Assembly: GCA_043810345.1 (NCBI GenBank)
Contig: JBDROF010000063.1
Coordinates: 1-49,465, forward strand
DNA length: 49,465 bases
From: QYOJ01 sp043810345
GTDB taxonomy: Bacteria > Bacteroidota > Bacteroidia > Bacteroidales > FEN-979
Reading direction: 5' to 3'
This document shows, piece after piece, positions 34,567 through 42,017 of the stretch (positions are counted from its first letter, which is position 1; each line of letters opens with the position of its first letter). Under the pieces are notes generated by a model. It saw nothing but the letters and a program-made list of their open reading frames with translations, did no database searches and had not been told where the DNA came from. Made by a program: the position numbers and the translations under genes.

Positions 34567-35565
34567 TTAGTGAAGCATCCGAAAAATCATCTCTTTCATC
34601 AACTCTCCGTCGGTGGCGGACACATTGTCAACCCCCTTTGACTTCAGGTCATACTCGCGCAGGATTCCGATAACCGACTTCACCTTAGCTGGCGAGTAAT
34701 TTTGTGCAGTGGTCTGGTAATCTTGCAGAAAGAACGGGTGCACAGCCAGCGCCGCCGCCGCATTATTCCGGGATTTATCCTGAAGATGCTGATAAAGAAG
34801 CACTTTGGAAAAGAAGGAAAAAAGGATAGGAATCACCTTCACCAGGGGATTCTCCCGGGGATTGGACCCAAAATAGCTGATGATCTGGTTGGCTTTAAAA
34901 GCATTTTTCGTTCCCAGTGCTTTTTGCAGTTCAAAGACATTAAAATCCTTACTGATCCCGATGTACTTCTCTACCAGGTTTTCATCTATTTCAGTGCCTT
35001 CAGGAATGTTGATGATCAGTTTACGGATCTCATTCGTGATCTTTGACAGATCGTTACCCAGAAACTCGGTCAGCATGAAACTTGCCTTTAAGGAGATCGT
35101 ATAGTGGAGGCTTTTCACATGATGTTCAATCCACCCGGGAATCTTATTGTCATAGATCCGTGGCGACTCAAACAAAACACCATCTTTGTCGACAGCTTTC
35201 GCCAGGCTTTTTCGCCGGTCCACCTTTCCGTATTTGTAACAGAGGACAAGAAGGGTAGAGGATAAGGGTTGCTGAACGTAGGGAGTCAGCGACTCCAGAT
35301 CCTTGACCTCCTGTGCTTCCTTGATGATCAATACCTGGTAGTTGGCCATCATGGGGTACCTTTTGGCGTAGTGGATGATCGTGGATGATTCCACATCCCT
35401 CCCGTACAGGATGGTCTGATTGAACTCTTTTTCTGTTTCGGTCAGCACGTGTTCTTCCATATAATCGGAGACGAAATCGATGTAGTATGATTCTTCACCA
35501 TGCAGCAAGTATACCGGGTGATAGATCTTATTTTTAAGGTTCTGGATTAGTTGCTCGAAGGACAT
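34567..35565 (-). CDS. holA: DNA polymerase III subunit delta
   Basis: The 332-residue protein has the delta-subunit layout: an N-terminal AAA+-like domain beginning IYHPVYLLHGEESYYIDFVS, the middle segment YQVLIIKEAQEVKDLE, and the C-terminal collar domain with NDLSKITNEIRKLI and FELQKALGTKN. Delta opens the sliding clamp as part of the clamp loader. A minus-strand TAAATTTG box (35580-35573) precedes the start. It is divergent from the HsdR_N gene with 55 bases between, an arrangement common in Bacteroidota. Confidence 0.92.
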   Translation of the reverse strand: MSFEQLIQNLKNKIYHPVYLLHGEESYYIDFVSDYMEEHVLTETEKEFNQTILYGRDVESSTIIHYAKRYPMMANYQVLIIKEAQEVKDLESLTPYVQQPLSSTLLVLCYKYGKVDRRKSLAKAVDKDGVLFESPRIYDNKIPGWIEHHVKSLHYTISLKASFMLTEFLGNDLSKITNEIRKLIINIPEGTEIDENLVEKYIGISKDFNVFELQKALGTKNAFKANQIISYFGSNPRENPLVKVIPILFSFFSKVLLYQHLQDKSRNNAAAALAVHPFFLQDYQTTAQNYSPAKVKSVIGILREYDLKSKGVDNVSATDGELMKEMIFRMLH

Positions 35566-35572
35566 GATTCCA

Positions 35573-35610
35573 CAAATTTAATCGATTTGTCAGATTTTTC
35601 TGTAAGTTTG
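35573..35610. promoter_or_regulatory. Divergent -7 boxes between holA and the HsdR_N gene
   Basis: The minus strand has TAAATTTG (35580-35573) toward holA, and the plus strand TAAGTTTG (35603-35610) toward the HsdR_N gene. Both are exact TAnnTTTG matches at suitable distance from the starts. Confidence 0.5.
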
Positions 35611-35620
35611 TTGAAGGTGT

Positions 35621-36097
35621 ATGGAGGTACTCAATTTACCGGGTTATGAGCCTCGAACCAGAAAAGGCAGGGGACGCTACGATGAGATCTGGGATCCGTT
35701 CCGGAAAAAGTTCGTTGCGTTAACCCGGGAAGAGTGGGTACGGCAACATATCCTTCATTTTCTGACCCACTACCGTGGGTATCCGGCATCCCTGATCCGG
35801 GTTGAGGCCGCTCTCACGTATAACCGGCTGAAGAAGCGAAGCGATGTGGTGGCCTACACCCCACAGGGCACTCCACTTTTGCTGGTGGAATGTAAATCGC
35901 CGAAGGTGGAGCTTACCCAGAAGGTGTTTGATCAGGTTGCCATGTACAATGTCACCTTTTCAGGTCGTTGCCTGGTTGTGACAAATGGAAAGAAACATCT
36001 TGCCTGCGAAATAGACCATCAGAACAAAAAGTGGAAGTTTCTTCCGGATATTCCACACTATTCCGATATTTGTACTCTGGATCATGAGCTCCCCTGA
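35621..36097 (+). CDS. Stand-alone HsdR N-terminal-like nuclease-fold protein
   Basis: The 158-residue protein matches the N-terminal domain of type I restriction R subunits. It opens with LPGYEPRTRKGRGRYDEIWD and contains RVEAALTYNRLKKRSDVV followed by LLLVECKSPK, giving the D...ExK signature of a PD-(D/E)xK nuclease fold. No helicase, methyltransferase or specificity gene is near, so it is not part of a restriction system here. In Bacteroidota it is a recurrent neighbour of holA and rsmD. Its start is supported by a -7 box. It overlaps the next gene by 14 bases, which suggests coupled translation. The function is unknown. Confidence 0.8.
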   Translation: MEVLNLPGYEPRTRKGRGRYDEIWDPFRKKFVALTREEWVRQHILHFLTHYRGYPASLIRVEAALTYNRLKKRSDVVAYTPQGTPLLLVECKSPKVELTQKVFDQVAMYNVTFSGRCLVVTNGKKHLACEIDHQNKKWKFLPDIPHYSDICTLDHELP

Positions 36098-36980
36098 CCA
36101 TATTTTCCCGGCTGTGAACCGCCTGGATGCCCTGTTCAAAGAAACGGACCTGGAGAATTACTACCTCTCGGTGCAAATCGGAGAAAAGAGTTTCTCCTAT
36201 TGCATCCTGGATAGCATATCCAACAAGTACATCGGAGTCGGGGAACTAAGAATGCCTGTCACCAAAGGTCCCGGAGATCAGGAGATCCGGCTTCCCTTTG
36301 AAACTTTTTTTGCCAACGTGGTGGCAGCTCTACCGTTATTAAGAAAGCGGTTTAAATCCTGCAAGGTTATCTGGGAGGGAAATAAATCTACTCTGCTTCC
36401 GGAACATCTTTTCGATGAACGGGCACAACAGAAGGTACTTTCGTTTAATATCCCTCTTGATCAAAAGGATACGGTCCTGCATGACCGGCTCACCGACTTT
36501 CGCATCATGAATTTATATGCAGTCCCTGAGAAAGCAAAAGAGATCCTGAACAGGACGTTCGGTGTGGATCACTTTCCTCACCTTTCCAGTGTGTTGATTA
36601 GAAGTATCTATCAGAATTACCGGGGGCTTCTGGTTCGCCCGAAGGTATTTCTTCATGTCAGGGATTATCTTTTCGACCTGATGATCATGGATCAGTTCAA
36701 ACTTTACTATGCCAACACATTTGAATTCCGGCTTCCGGAAGATTTGGCCTACTTTACCCTCTTTGCCCTGGAACAGCTTGGATTCAGCCAGGAACAGGCG
36801 GAGGTGGTGTTGATGGGGAAGATCACCAGGAACACACCCTTGTTTAACCTGATCTTCAAATACCTTCGCCGTATTGAGTTTGCAAAGAGAAATCCGGGAT
36901 ATGAATACAGTTTCGTATTCAATGAAATTTTGCATCACTCATACTATCCGTTATTAAACCTGAACCAGTGCGGATTATAA
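36084..36980 (+). CDS. DUF3822 family protein
   Basis: The 298-residue protein fits the DUF3822 family, found in Bacteroidota beside rsmD. Visible segments are YYLSVQIGEKSFSYCILDS near the N-terminus, a middle DRLTDFRIMNLYAVPE and a C-terminal YANTFEFRLPEDLAYFTLFA with VVLMGKITRNTPLF, which resemble an actin/hexokinase-like (ASKHA) fold. No catalytic role is known. Its 5' end overlaps the HsdR_N gene by 14 bases and its 3' end overlaps the GTG start of rsmD by 13, so the three genes form a tight operon. Confidence 0.8.
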   Translation: MSSPDHIFPAVNRLDALFKETDLENYYLSVQIGEKSFSYCILDSISNKYIGVGELRMPVTKGPGDQEIRLPFETFFANVVAALPLLRKRFKSCKVIWEGNKSTLLPEHLFDERAQQKVLSFNIPLDQKDTVLHDRLTDFRIMNLYAVPEKAKEILNRTFGVDHFPHLSSVLIRSIYQNYRGLLVRPKVFLHVRDYLFDLMIMDQFKLYYANTFEFRLPEDLAYFTLFALEQLGFSQEQAEVVLMGKITRNTPLFNLIFKYLRRIEFAKRNPGYEYSFVFNEILHHSYYPLLNLNQCGL

Positions 36981-37537
36981 GTGGTCAATTCAAAGGCAGA
37001 AGAATCCATCCTCCCTCCAGCCTGCCCGTCAGACCAACCACCGATTATGCCAAAGAGGGTCTCTTTAATGTGTTGACCAACCTGATCGACTTTTCTGAGA
37101 CCACTGTTCTGGATCTTTTTTCCGGTACCGGCAACATGGCTTTCGAATTTGCTTCAAGAGGAGCTCCCTCAGTGCTGGCGGTCGACATTGAACGCCGCTG
37201 CGTTGACTTCATCAACCAGACCGCAGAAAAATTCAGGATGGAGGGGGTCAAAGCGATACGGATGAATGTTTTGGTGCTGCTGAAGAGGAGGTGGGAGAGT
37301 GTAGATCTTGTCTTTGCAGACCCCCCATACGGAATGGATGGAATGGAGAAACTGCCAGATCTGATCCGCTCATCAGGAATTGTGAAACCCACTGGTATAG
37401 TTATATTGGAGCATTCTAACAGGCATGACTTTACCCATGATCCCTCGTTCGATCAGTTGAGGGAATATGGGAAGGTCCGTTTTAGTATATTCAAAGGATT
37501 CCAGGATGAACGGGAAGTTCAGTATTCATCCTCATGA
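36968..37537 (+). CDS. rsmD: 16S rRNA (guanine(966)-N(2))-methyltransferase
   Basis: The 189-residue protein starts at a GTG (MRIISGQFKGRRI), the exact usual N-terminus of RsmD. SAM-binding residues are in VLDLFSGTGNMAFEFASRGA, and the catalytic N-methyltransferase motif is VFADPPYGM. It methylates G966 of 16S rRNA during 30S assembly. The start overlaps the end of the DUF3822 gene and the stop region overlaps the convergent DUF2795 gene by 19 bases. Confidence 0.93.
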   Translation: MRIISGQFKGRRIHPPSSLPVRPTTDYAKEGLFNVLTNLIDFSETTVLDLFSGTGNMAFEFASRGAPSVLAVDIERRCVDFINQTAEKFRMEGVKAIRMNVLVLLKRRWESVDLVFADPPYGMDGMEKLPDLIRSSGIVKPTGIVILEHSNRHDFTHDPSFDQLREYGKVRFSIFKGFQDEREVQYSSS

Positions 37538-37740
37538 AAAAAGAAATCGTCTTTGGTGGGATAATCAGGCCAGATATCTTCTATTCGTTCGTAGGTCTCT
37601 CCTTCGTCTTCAATCTCTTTCAGGTTTTCAATCACCTCCTGCGGGGCTCCCGTTCTAATGGACCAATCGATGAGTTCATCTTTGGTAGCAGGCCAGGGAG
37701 CATCTTCCAGTTTTGAGGCGAGTTCTAACGTCCAGTACAT
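37519..37740 (-). CDS. DUF2795 family small acidic protein
   Basis: The 73-residue protein (MYWTLELASKLEDAPWPATK at its start, DIWPDYPTKDDFFFHEDEY at its end) is a very conserved small acidic protein of Bacteroidota with a DUF2795 fold. Such proteins are strongly expressed but their role is not established. A well-spaced promoter lies upstream. The 3' end overlaps rsmD on the other strand by 19 bases. Confidence 0.9.
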   Translation of the reverse strand: MYWTLELASKLEDAPWPATKDELIDWSIRTGAPQEVIENLKEIEDEGETYERIEDIWPDYPTKDDFFFHEDEY

Positions 37741-37765
37741 ATTATGGTCTGCTTTTGAAATTGTG

Positions 37766-37797
37766 CAAAAGTATAAAAAATAAATTCAAAAAGTCAA
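37766..37797 (-). promoter_or_regulatory. Promoter of the DUF2795 gene (-33 TTG, -7 TACTTTTG)
   Basis: On the minus strand TTG (37797-37795) is followed after 21 bases by TACTTTTG (37773-37766), which lies 25 bases before the ATG. Both elements and their spacing fit the Bacteroidota housekeeping promoter; this is the best formed promoter in the window. Confidence 0.6.
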
Positions 37798-37811
37798 GCC
37801 AAATTTTCACC

Positions 37812-38363
37812 TTATTTTTTTCGTGGCCAGGTGATCTCGTCAGCCCGGAACTCTTTTCCCAATCTTCTGGCCAGAACGAATAGATAATCCGACAACCTGT
37901 TCAGATATCGGATCATACCGGGCGACACGGATGAACTTCTGTGTAAGCGGATCACAGCCCGTTCAGCGCGGCGGCATACCGTTCTTGCCACATGACATCT
38001 TGAAACATGGGGGTTTCCTCCGGGGAGGATGAAGGAATTCAGCGGAGGCAGTTCCGCAGTCATTTTATCGATCTCCTGTTCCAGAAAGGTAATCTCCTCT
38101 TCCGGAAGTTCCGGCAATCCGTCAACCGGTTTTTCAGGATCTGCAGCGATCAGGGCTTCTGCGGTGAAAAGGTCCTCCTGGATCCGGAGAAGGACAGCGC
38201 GGATTTGCTCCAGGTCCAGGTGATCCCTGAGCAGACCGATGAATGCATTCAACTCATCCAGGGTTCCATACGCCTCAACCCGGTCGTGGCTTTTGGAAAC
38301 CCGTGTGCCATTCAGGAGAGAGGTCTCTCCCAGGTCACCGCCTTTCGTGTATATTTTTGCCAT
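37812..38363 (-). CDS. Cob(I)yrinic acid a,c-diamide adenosyltransferase, PduO type
   Basis: The 183-residue protein is the PduO-type ATP:cobalamin adenosyltransferase that makes adenosylcobalamin. The N-terminal ATP-binding loop is IYTKGGDLGETSLLNGTRVS, followed by DRVEAYGTLDELNAFIGLLR. The conserved C-terminal part contains HVARTVCRRAERAVIRL and NRLSDYLFVLARR. It lies 17 bases downstream of pckA on the same strand and may be cotranscribed. No other cobalamin gene or riboswitch is seen. Confidence 0.92.
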   Translation of the reverse strand: MAKIYTKGGDLGETSLLNGTRVSKSHDRVEAYGTLDELNAFIGLLRDHLDLEQIRAVLLRIQEDLFTAEALIAADPEKPVDGLPELPEEEITFLEQEIDKMTAELPPLNSFILPGGNPHVSRCHVARTVCRRAERAVIRLHRSSSVSPGMIRYLNRLSDYLFVLARRLGKEFRADEITWPRKK

Positions 38364-38380
38364 GATTCCTGAGAAAAAGG

Positions 38381-40030
38381 TTATTTAAGTCGCTTTGGAC
38401 CAGCATTCTGTATCTCTTCCGGACACCCGTCGCTGAACATCTTGAAGTTTTCAATATACCGTGAAACCAGCGCATCGTATTTCATCCAGTATTCATTCTT
38501 GTTCCCCCAGGCAGTTGCAGGATCCAGTACATCTTCAGGTACATTCGGACAGGTAACCGGGATGTCAAAATTGAAGAGTTTATCCTTTCTGAATTTCACA
38601 TGATCCAGTTCACCATCCAGAACCGCATTGAGCATATTCCGTGTATGGCGGATACTGATACGCTTGCCTACACCAAATTTGCCTCCAACCCATCCCGTAT
38701 TCACCAGCCACACCTTTGCCCCGTGTTTCTCGATTTTCTTTCTTAACAGATCCGCATAAAGATAAGGATGGTGCACCATGAAGGGTGCCCCGAAACAGGC
38801 GCTAAAGGTAATTTCGGGTTCAATGCCCAGTCCCAGCTCTGTTCCTGCGATTTTCGAAGTGTAGCCGCTGATAAAATGGTAAATTGCCTGGTTCATATCC
38901 AGTCTGGCAATAGGTGGCATGACCCCCTGTGCATCACAGGTGAGGAAGATGACGTTTTTGGGATGGGATTTGACCATCTTCTCCGGGATGGAATTGGGAA
39001 TAAAATCCAGTGGATACGAGGCCCTGGTATTTTCCGTTATCTGCTCATCATCCAGGTCTATCTTCCGGGAGGTGGAATCAAAAACCACGTTTTCCAGGAT
39101 GGTTCCGAACCGGCGGGTGCAGTCATAGATCTCCGGTTCATTTTCCGCGGATAAACGGATCACCTTGGCGTAACAGCCCCCTTCATAATTAAATACACTT
39201 TCATCGCTCCAGCCATGTTCATCGTCTCCGATCAGTTTTCTGTTCGGATCAGCTGAAAGCGTGGTCTTTCCTGTGCCGCTCAATCCAAAAAACAGGGCTA
39301 CATCGTCCTTTCTGCCAACATTCGCCGAACAATGCATCGACATGATGTCCTGCAAGGGCATCAGGTAGTTCATGATGGTGAATATGGACTTTTTAATTTC
39401 CCCGCCGTACTGACTGTTAGCCACAATGGCGAGACGCTTGGAAAAGTCTATCACAATGGCTGTTTCACTGTTGGTGCCGTCCACTCTCGGATCCAGCTTA
39501 AAAGAAGGGGAGGCAATCAGGGTAAACGTGGGGATATGCGTTTTGTATTGTTCCTGTGTTTTTAATTTCAGGAACATATTCCGTGCAAACAGGCTTTGCC
39601 AGGCTGTATCGGTAATGATCCGGATAGGCATCTGGTATTCCGGGTCAGCTCCCACATTCACATCCTGAACAAAAAGTTCTTCCCCCTGCAGAAAAGCCTG
39701 TAACCGGCTGAATATGCCATCAAATTTCTCAGCAGTCATGGGCCGGTTGTTCTTCCCCCAGTCAATTTTTTCTTCGGTGGTCGGTTCCTTTACGAAGTAT
39801 TTCTCGTTTGCCGCTCTGGCGGTCCATTTCCCTGTATGCACGAGAAGTGGCCCCCCGTAAACGATTTTGCCTTCATTCCGGAAAACAGACTCTTCATACA
39901 ACGCAGATTCCGGAAGGTTCCAGTATACCCTATCGAGATGAACCAGACCATGATTCTGCAATCCGTATACGCTTTTCAGGTCGGCAGCCTGCTTTTGCGC
40001 AGGAGTTTCAAATTTCAGATATTTTGACAT
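38381..40030 (-). CDS. pckA: Phosphoenolpyruvate carboxykinase (ATP)
   Basis: The 549-residue protein is the ATP-dependent PEP carboxykinase interconverting oxaloacetate and PEP. The P-loop is FGLSGTGKTTLSADPNR (around residue 250), followed by LIGDDEHGW with metal-binding Asp residues, and the early segment is YSxGG-free but carries QNHGLVHLDRVYWNLPE. In anaerobic Bacteroidota it often runs toward oxaloacetate to conserve energy in fermentation. Length is normal. It lies 31 bases after the aminotransferase on the same strand. Confidence 0.95.
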   Translation of the reverse strand: MSKYLKFETPAQKQAADLKSVYGLQNHGLVHLDRVYWNLPESALYEESVFRNEGKIVYGGPLLVHTGKWTARAANEKYFVKEPTTEEKIDWGKNNRPMTAEKFDGIFSRLQAFLQGEELFVQDVNVGADPEYQMPIRIITDTAWQSLFARNMFLKLKTQEQYKTHIPTFTLIASPSFKLDPRVDGTNSETAIVIDFSKRLAIVANSQYGGEIKKSIFTIMNYLMPLQDIMSMHCSANVGRKDDVALFFGLSGTGKTTLSADPNRKLIGDDEHGWSDESVFNYEGGCYAKVIRLSAENEPEIYDCTRRFGTILENVVFDSTSRKIDLDDEQITENTRASYPLDFIPNSIPEKMVKSHPKNVIFLTCDAQGVMPPIARLDMNQAIYHFISGYTSKIAGTELGLGIEPEITFSACFGAPFMVHHPYLYADLLRKKIEKHGAKVWLVNTGWVGGKFGVGKRISIRHTRNMLNAVLDGELDHVKFRKDKLFNFDIPVTCPNVPEDVLDPATAWGNKNEYWMKYDALVSRYIENFKMFSDGCPEEIQNAGPKRLK

Positions 40031-40061
40031 AGGTCTTGTTTTTTAGTTCCAGAGATAACAA

Positions 40062-41279
40062 TTATAGCCAGTCCCGGGTCAGTTTCCGTTCGCCGATATA
40101 GAGTTCATTCGGGGAGTTGGGATCAATGGCCCATTTGATACGCTCAATGCCCTGAGTGATATCTTTGATCGATCCACAGGTGGAAAGTCTCAGGTATCCC
40201 TCCAGCCCGAACTCCACCCCCGGAACAGTGATCACCCGTACTTTTTCCAGGAGAAAGAGGGCAAGCTGAGTGGAGTTTTTATTGTAGTTGCTGAAGTCGA
40301 CAAAACAGTAAAAGGCACCATCCGGTTTTGTGACCCTTAGCCCGGTAAAGGCATGTAACTGTTCCATCATCACTTTGGTGTTGTTTTCAAGGGTAGTACG
40401 AAGGCTTTCTACGCCCGATTGTATACCATTAATGGCGCCCACAGCAGCTACCTGCAATACCACCGAAGGGCCGGAAGTCTGATGGCTCTGAATATTGGTC
40501 ATCACCTCGATCAGCTTTTTATTTGCCACCGCCCAACCGATCCGGAATCCCGTCATCGCATATTGTTTGGATACTCCGTTGATGAGAATCAGTTTAGATT
40601 CATCGATACTGCCTTTGAGGTACTTGTAGCAATTGGCAGCTTTATGCCCGCCGAATACCAGACGATGGTAAATGTCGTCCATGATCAGGTAAATCCCACG
40701 TTTCTCACAAAATCCCACAATGTCAGCAATAAACTGCTCGGAATAGACAACTCCGGTCGGGTTGTTCGGACTGTTGATGATAATGGCTTTTGTGTAAGTG
40801 CCACACACCTGTTCGATATCCTGGAGCCGTGGATAGAAAGAGCCATCTTCGGGATGTACCGGCACCGGGACGGCCCCGCATAGTTTCACCATTTCCGGGT
40901 AACTCACCCAGTAGGGAGCAGGAAATATCACCTCATCCTGGGGATCAAGTATGGCCTGAAGAGCAACCATGATGGCCTGTTTAGCCCCACCGGAGGCGAT
41001 GACATTTTCAGGGGCAACCAAACGGCCATACATATCCACAGTATAGCGGATAATTGCCTGTTTGAGTGCAGGTATTCCATCTGCAGGAGTATACCGGATA
41101 TCTCCCGTATTCAGTAAGGCGGCAGCAGCCGTGATCGCATCTAAAGGGGCTTTGCTTTTGGGTTCGCCAATTCCTAAATGAATGACCGGTTCCCCCTTGG
41201 CTCTGAGAATGGCAGCTGTTTCGTTAAGTTTTAGCGTAACAGATTCCGCAATAGATCTTCCGATAATACTGAAACTCAT
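40062..41279 (-). CDS. PLP-dependent aminotransferase, aspartate/alanine aminotransferase type (class I/II)
   Basis: The 405-residue protein is a fold-type I aminotransferase. Lys238 in NGVSKQYAMTGFRIGW is the PLP-binding lysine, with Arg and Gly of the same block in place. NSPNNPTGVV and YLIMDDIYHRLVF hold the conserved Asn and Asp/Tyr contacts to PLP. It resembles bacterial aspartate aminotransferases of subgroup 1-gamma, so it may link aspartate and oxaloacetate, the substrate of pckA downstream. A minus-strand TAACTTTG box (41354-41347) lies 68 bases before the start. Confidence 0.88.
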   Translation of the reverse strand: MSFSIIGRSIAESVTLKLNETAAILRAKGEPVIHLGIGEPKSKAPLDAITAAAALLNTGDIRYTPADGIPALKQAIIRYTVDMYGRLVAPENVIASGGAKQAIMVALQAILDPQDEVIFPAPYWVSYPEMVKLCGAVPVPVHPEDGSFYPRLQDIEQVCGTYTKAIIINSPNNPTGVVYSEQFIADIVGFCEKRGIYLIMDDIYHRLVFGGHKAANCYKYLKGSIDESKLILINGVSKQYAMTGFRIGWAVANKKLIEVMTNIQSHQTSGPSVVLQVAAVGAINGIQSGVESLRTTLENNTKVMMEQLHAFTGLRVTKPDGAFYCFVDFSNYNKNSTQLALFLLEKVRVITVPGVEFGLEGYLRLSTCGSIKDITQGIERIKWAIDPNSPNELYIGERKLTRDWL

Positions 41280-41346
41280 AATCTTTTATCTTTAAAAGGT
41301 GATGGATATTCACGAATAAACAGGCAACGGTTTTTTTGAAAAAGGG

Positions 41347-41354
41347 CAAAGTTA
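41347..41354 (-). promoter_or_regulatory. -7 box (TAACTTTG) before the aminotransferase-pckA unit
   Basis: The minus-strand octamer TAACTTTG matches TAnnTTTG and lies 67 bases upstream of the aminotransferase ATG, leaving a leader of about 60 bases. Confidence 0.4.
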
Positions 41355-41420
41355 GATAAATTCTGAGATTGTTATCAGAAAAATAAACATTTGTGAACTA
41401 ATTAACGAGTATAAATAGTG

Positions 41421-41428
41421 TAAATTTG
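41421..41428 (+). promoter_or_regulatory. -7 box (TAAATTTG) before the 182-residue membrane protein
   Basis: TAAATTTG fits the consensus and lies 17 bases before the ATG at 41445. Confidence 0.4.
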
Positions 41429-41444
41429 ACTAACTTAAAGAGAC

Positions 41445-41993
41445 ATGAATTCGTTTTTTTTAGACCTTGTAAAGATCTTCCTTCAGGCACTTCTCCTGTT
41501 GGGGCTTACCCTTACTGCCATCTGGTTTTATTTCAGAATCAGCCCGAAACTGACGCGTGAGACTTTAGTTGGTCAAAGCGATGCAGGGAACGGAAGGGAG
41601 GCCTTCACCACCTTGAAACTTCAGGCCTGTGAACGGCTGATCATGTTCCTCGAACGAATCACGCCCAACAACCTGATCCTGCGGGTCCATACCCCGGATA
41701 TGACAGCCTCCCAGTTGCAGGGGACTCTGATCCGGACTGTCCGGGAGGAGTTTGACTACAACCTCTCGCAGCAACTTTATGTCTCAACAACTACCTGGGA
41801 GAAGATCCGGAACGCCAAGGAGGAGACCATCACGCAGATCAACCGTGCGGCTTCAAACCTGAAAGAAGACGGAACTGGCCGTGATCTGGCTGCAGTTATT
41901 CTACAGCTTTCCATCGGCCAGGAGAGATTCCCCGTAACATTGGCCATCGAAGCCATCAAACGGGAGATCTCAGTTACCTGTAAGGATCGGTGA
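41445..41993 (+). CDS. Membrane-anchored protein of unknown function, conserved type in Bacteroidota
   Basis: The 182-residue protein has one N-terminal membrane helix (residues about 8-30, LVKIFLQALLLLGLTLTAIW) and a soluble remainder. The segment LKLQACERLIMFLERITPNN followed by LIRTVREEFDYNLSQQLYVS suggests a helical domain on the cytoplasmic side. I recognise the type from other Bacteroidota but no function is known. It is divergent from the aminotransferase and convergent with alaS, 24 bases away. Confidence 0.65.
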   Translation: MNSFFLDLVKIFLQALLLLGLTLTAIWFYFRISPKLTRETLVGQSDAGNGREAFTTLKLQACERLIMFLERITPNNLILRVHTPDMTASQLQGTLIRTVREEFDYNLSQQLYVSTTTWEKIRNAKEETITQINRAASNLKEDGTGRDLAAVILQLSIGQERFPVTLAIEAIKREISVTCKDR

Positions 41994-42017
41994 GAAATTG
42001 TTCTATCAAACGGATCG

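Noticed and set aside
35621..36097. Type I restriction system
   Set aside because: Only the N-terminal HsdR-like domain exists; there is no helicase part, HsdM or HsdS. It is a stand-alone conserved gene beside holA.
37812..38363. Cobalamin riboswitch near the PduO-type gene
   Set aside because: The gene starts 17 bases after pckA with no room for a riboswitch, and no B12-box-like sequence was seen.
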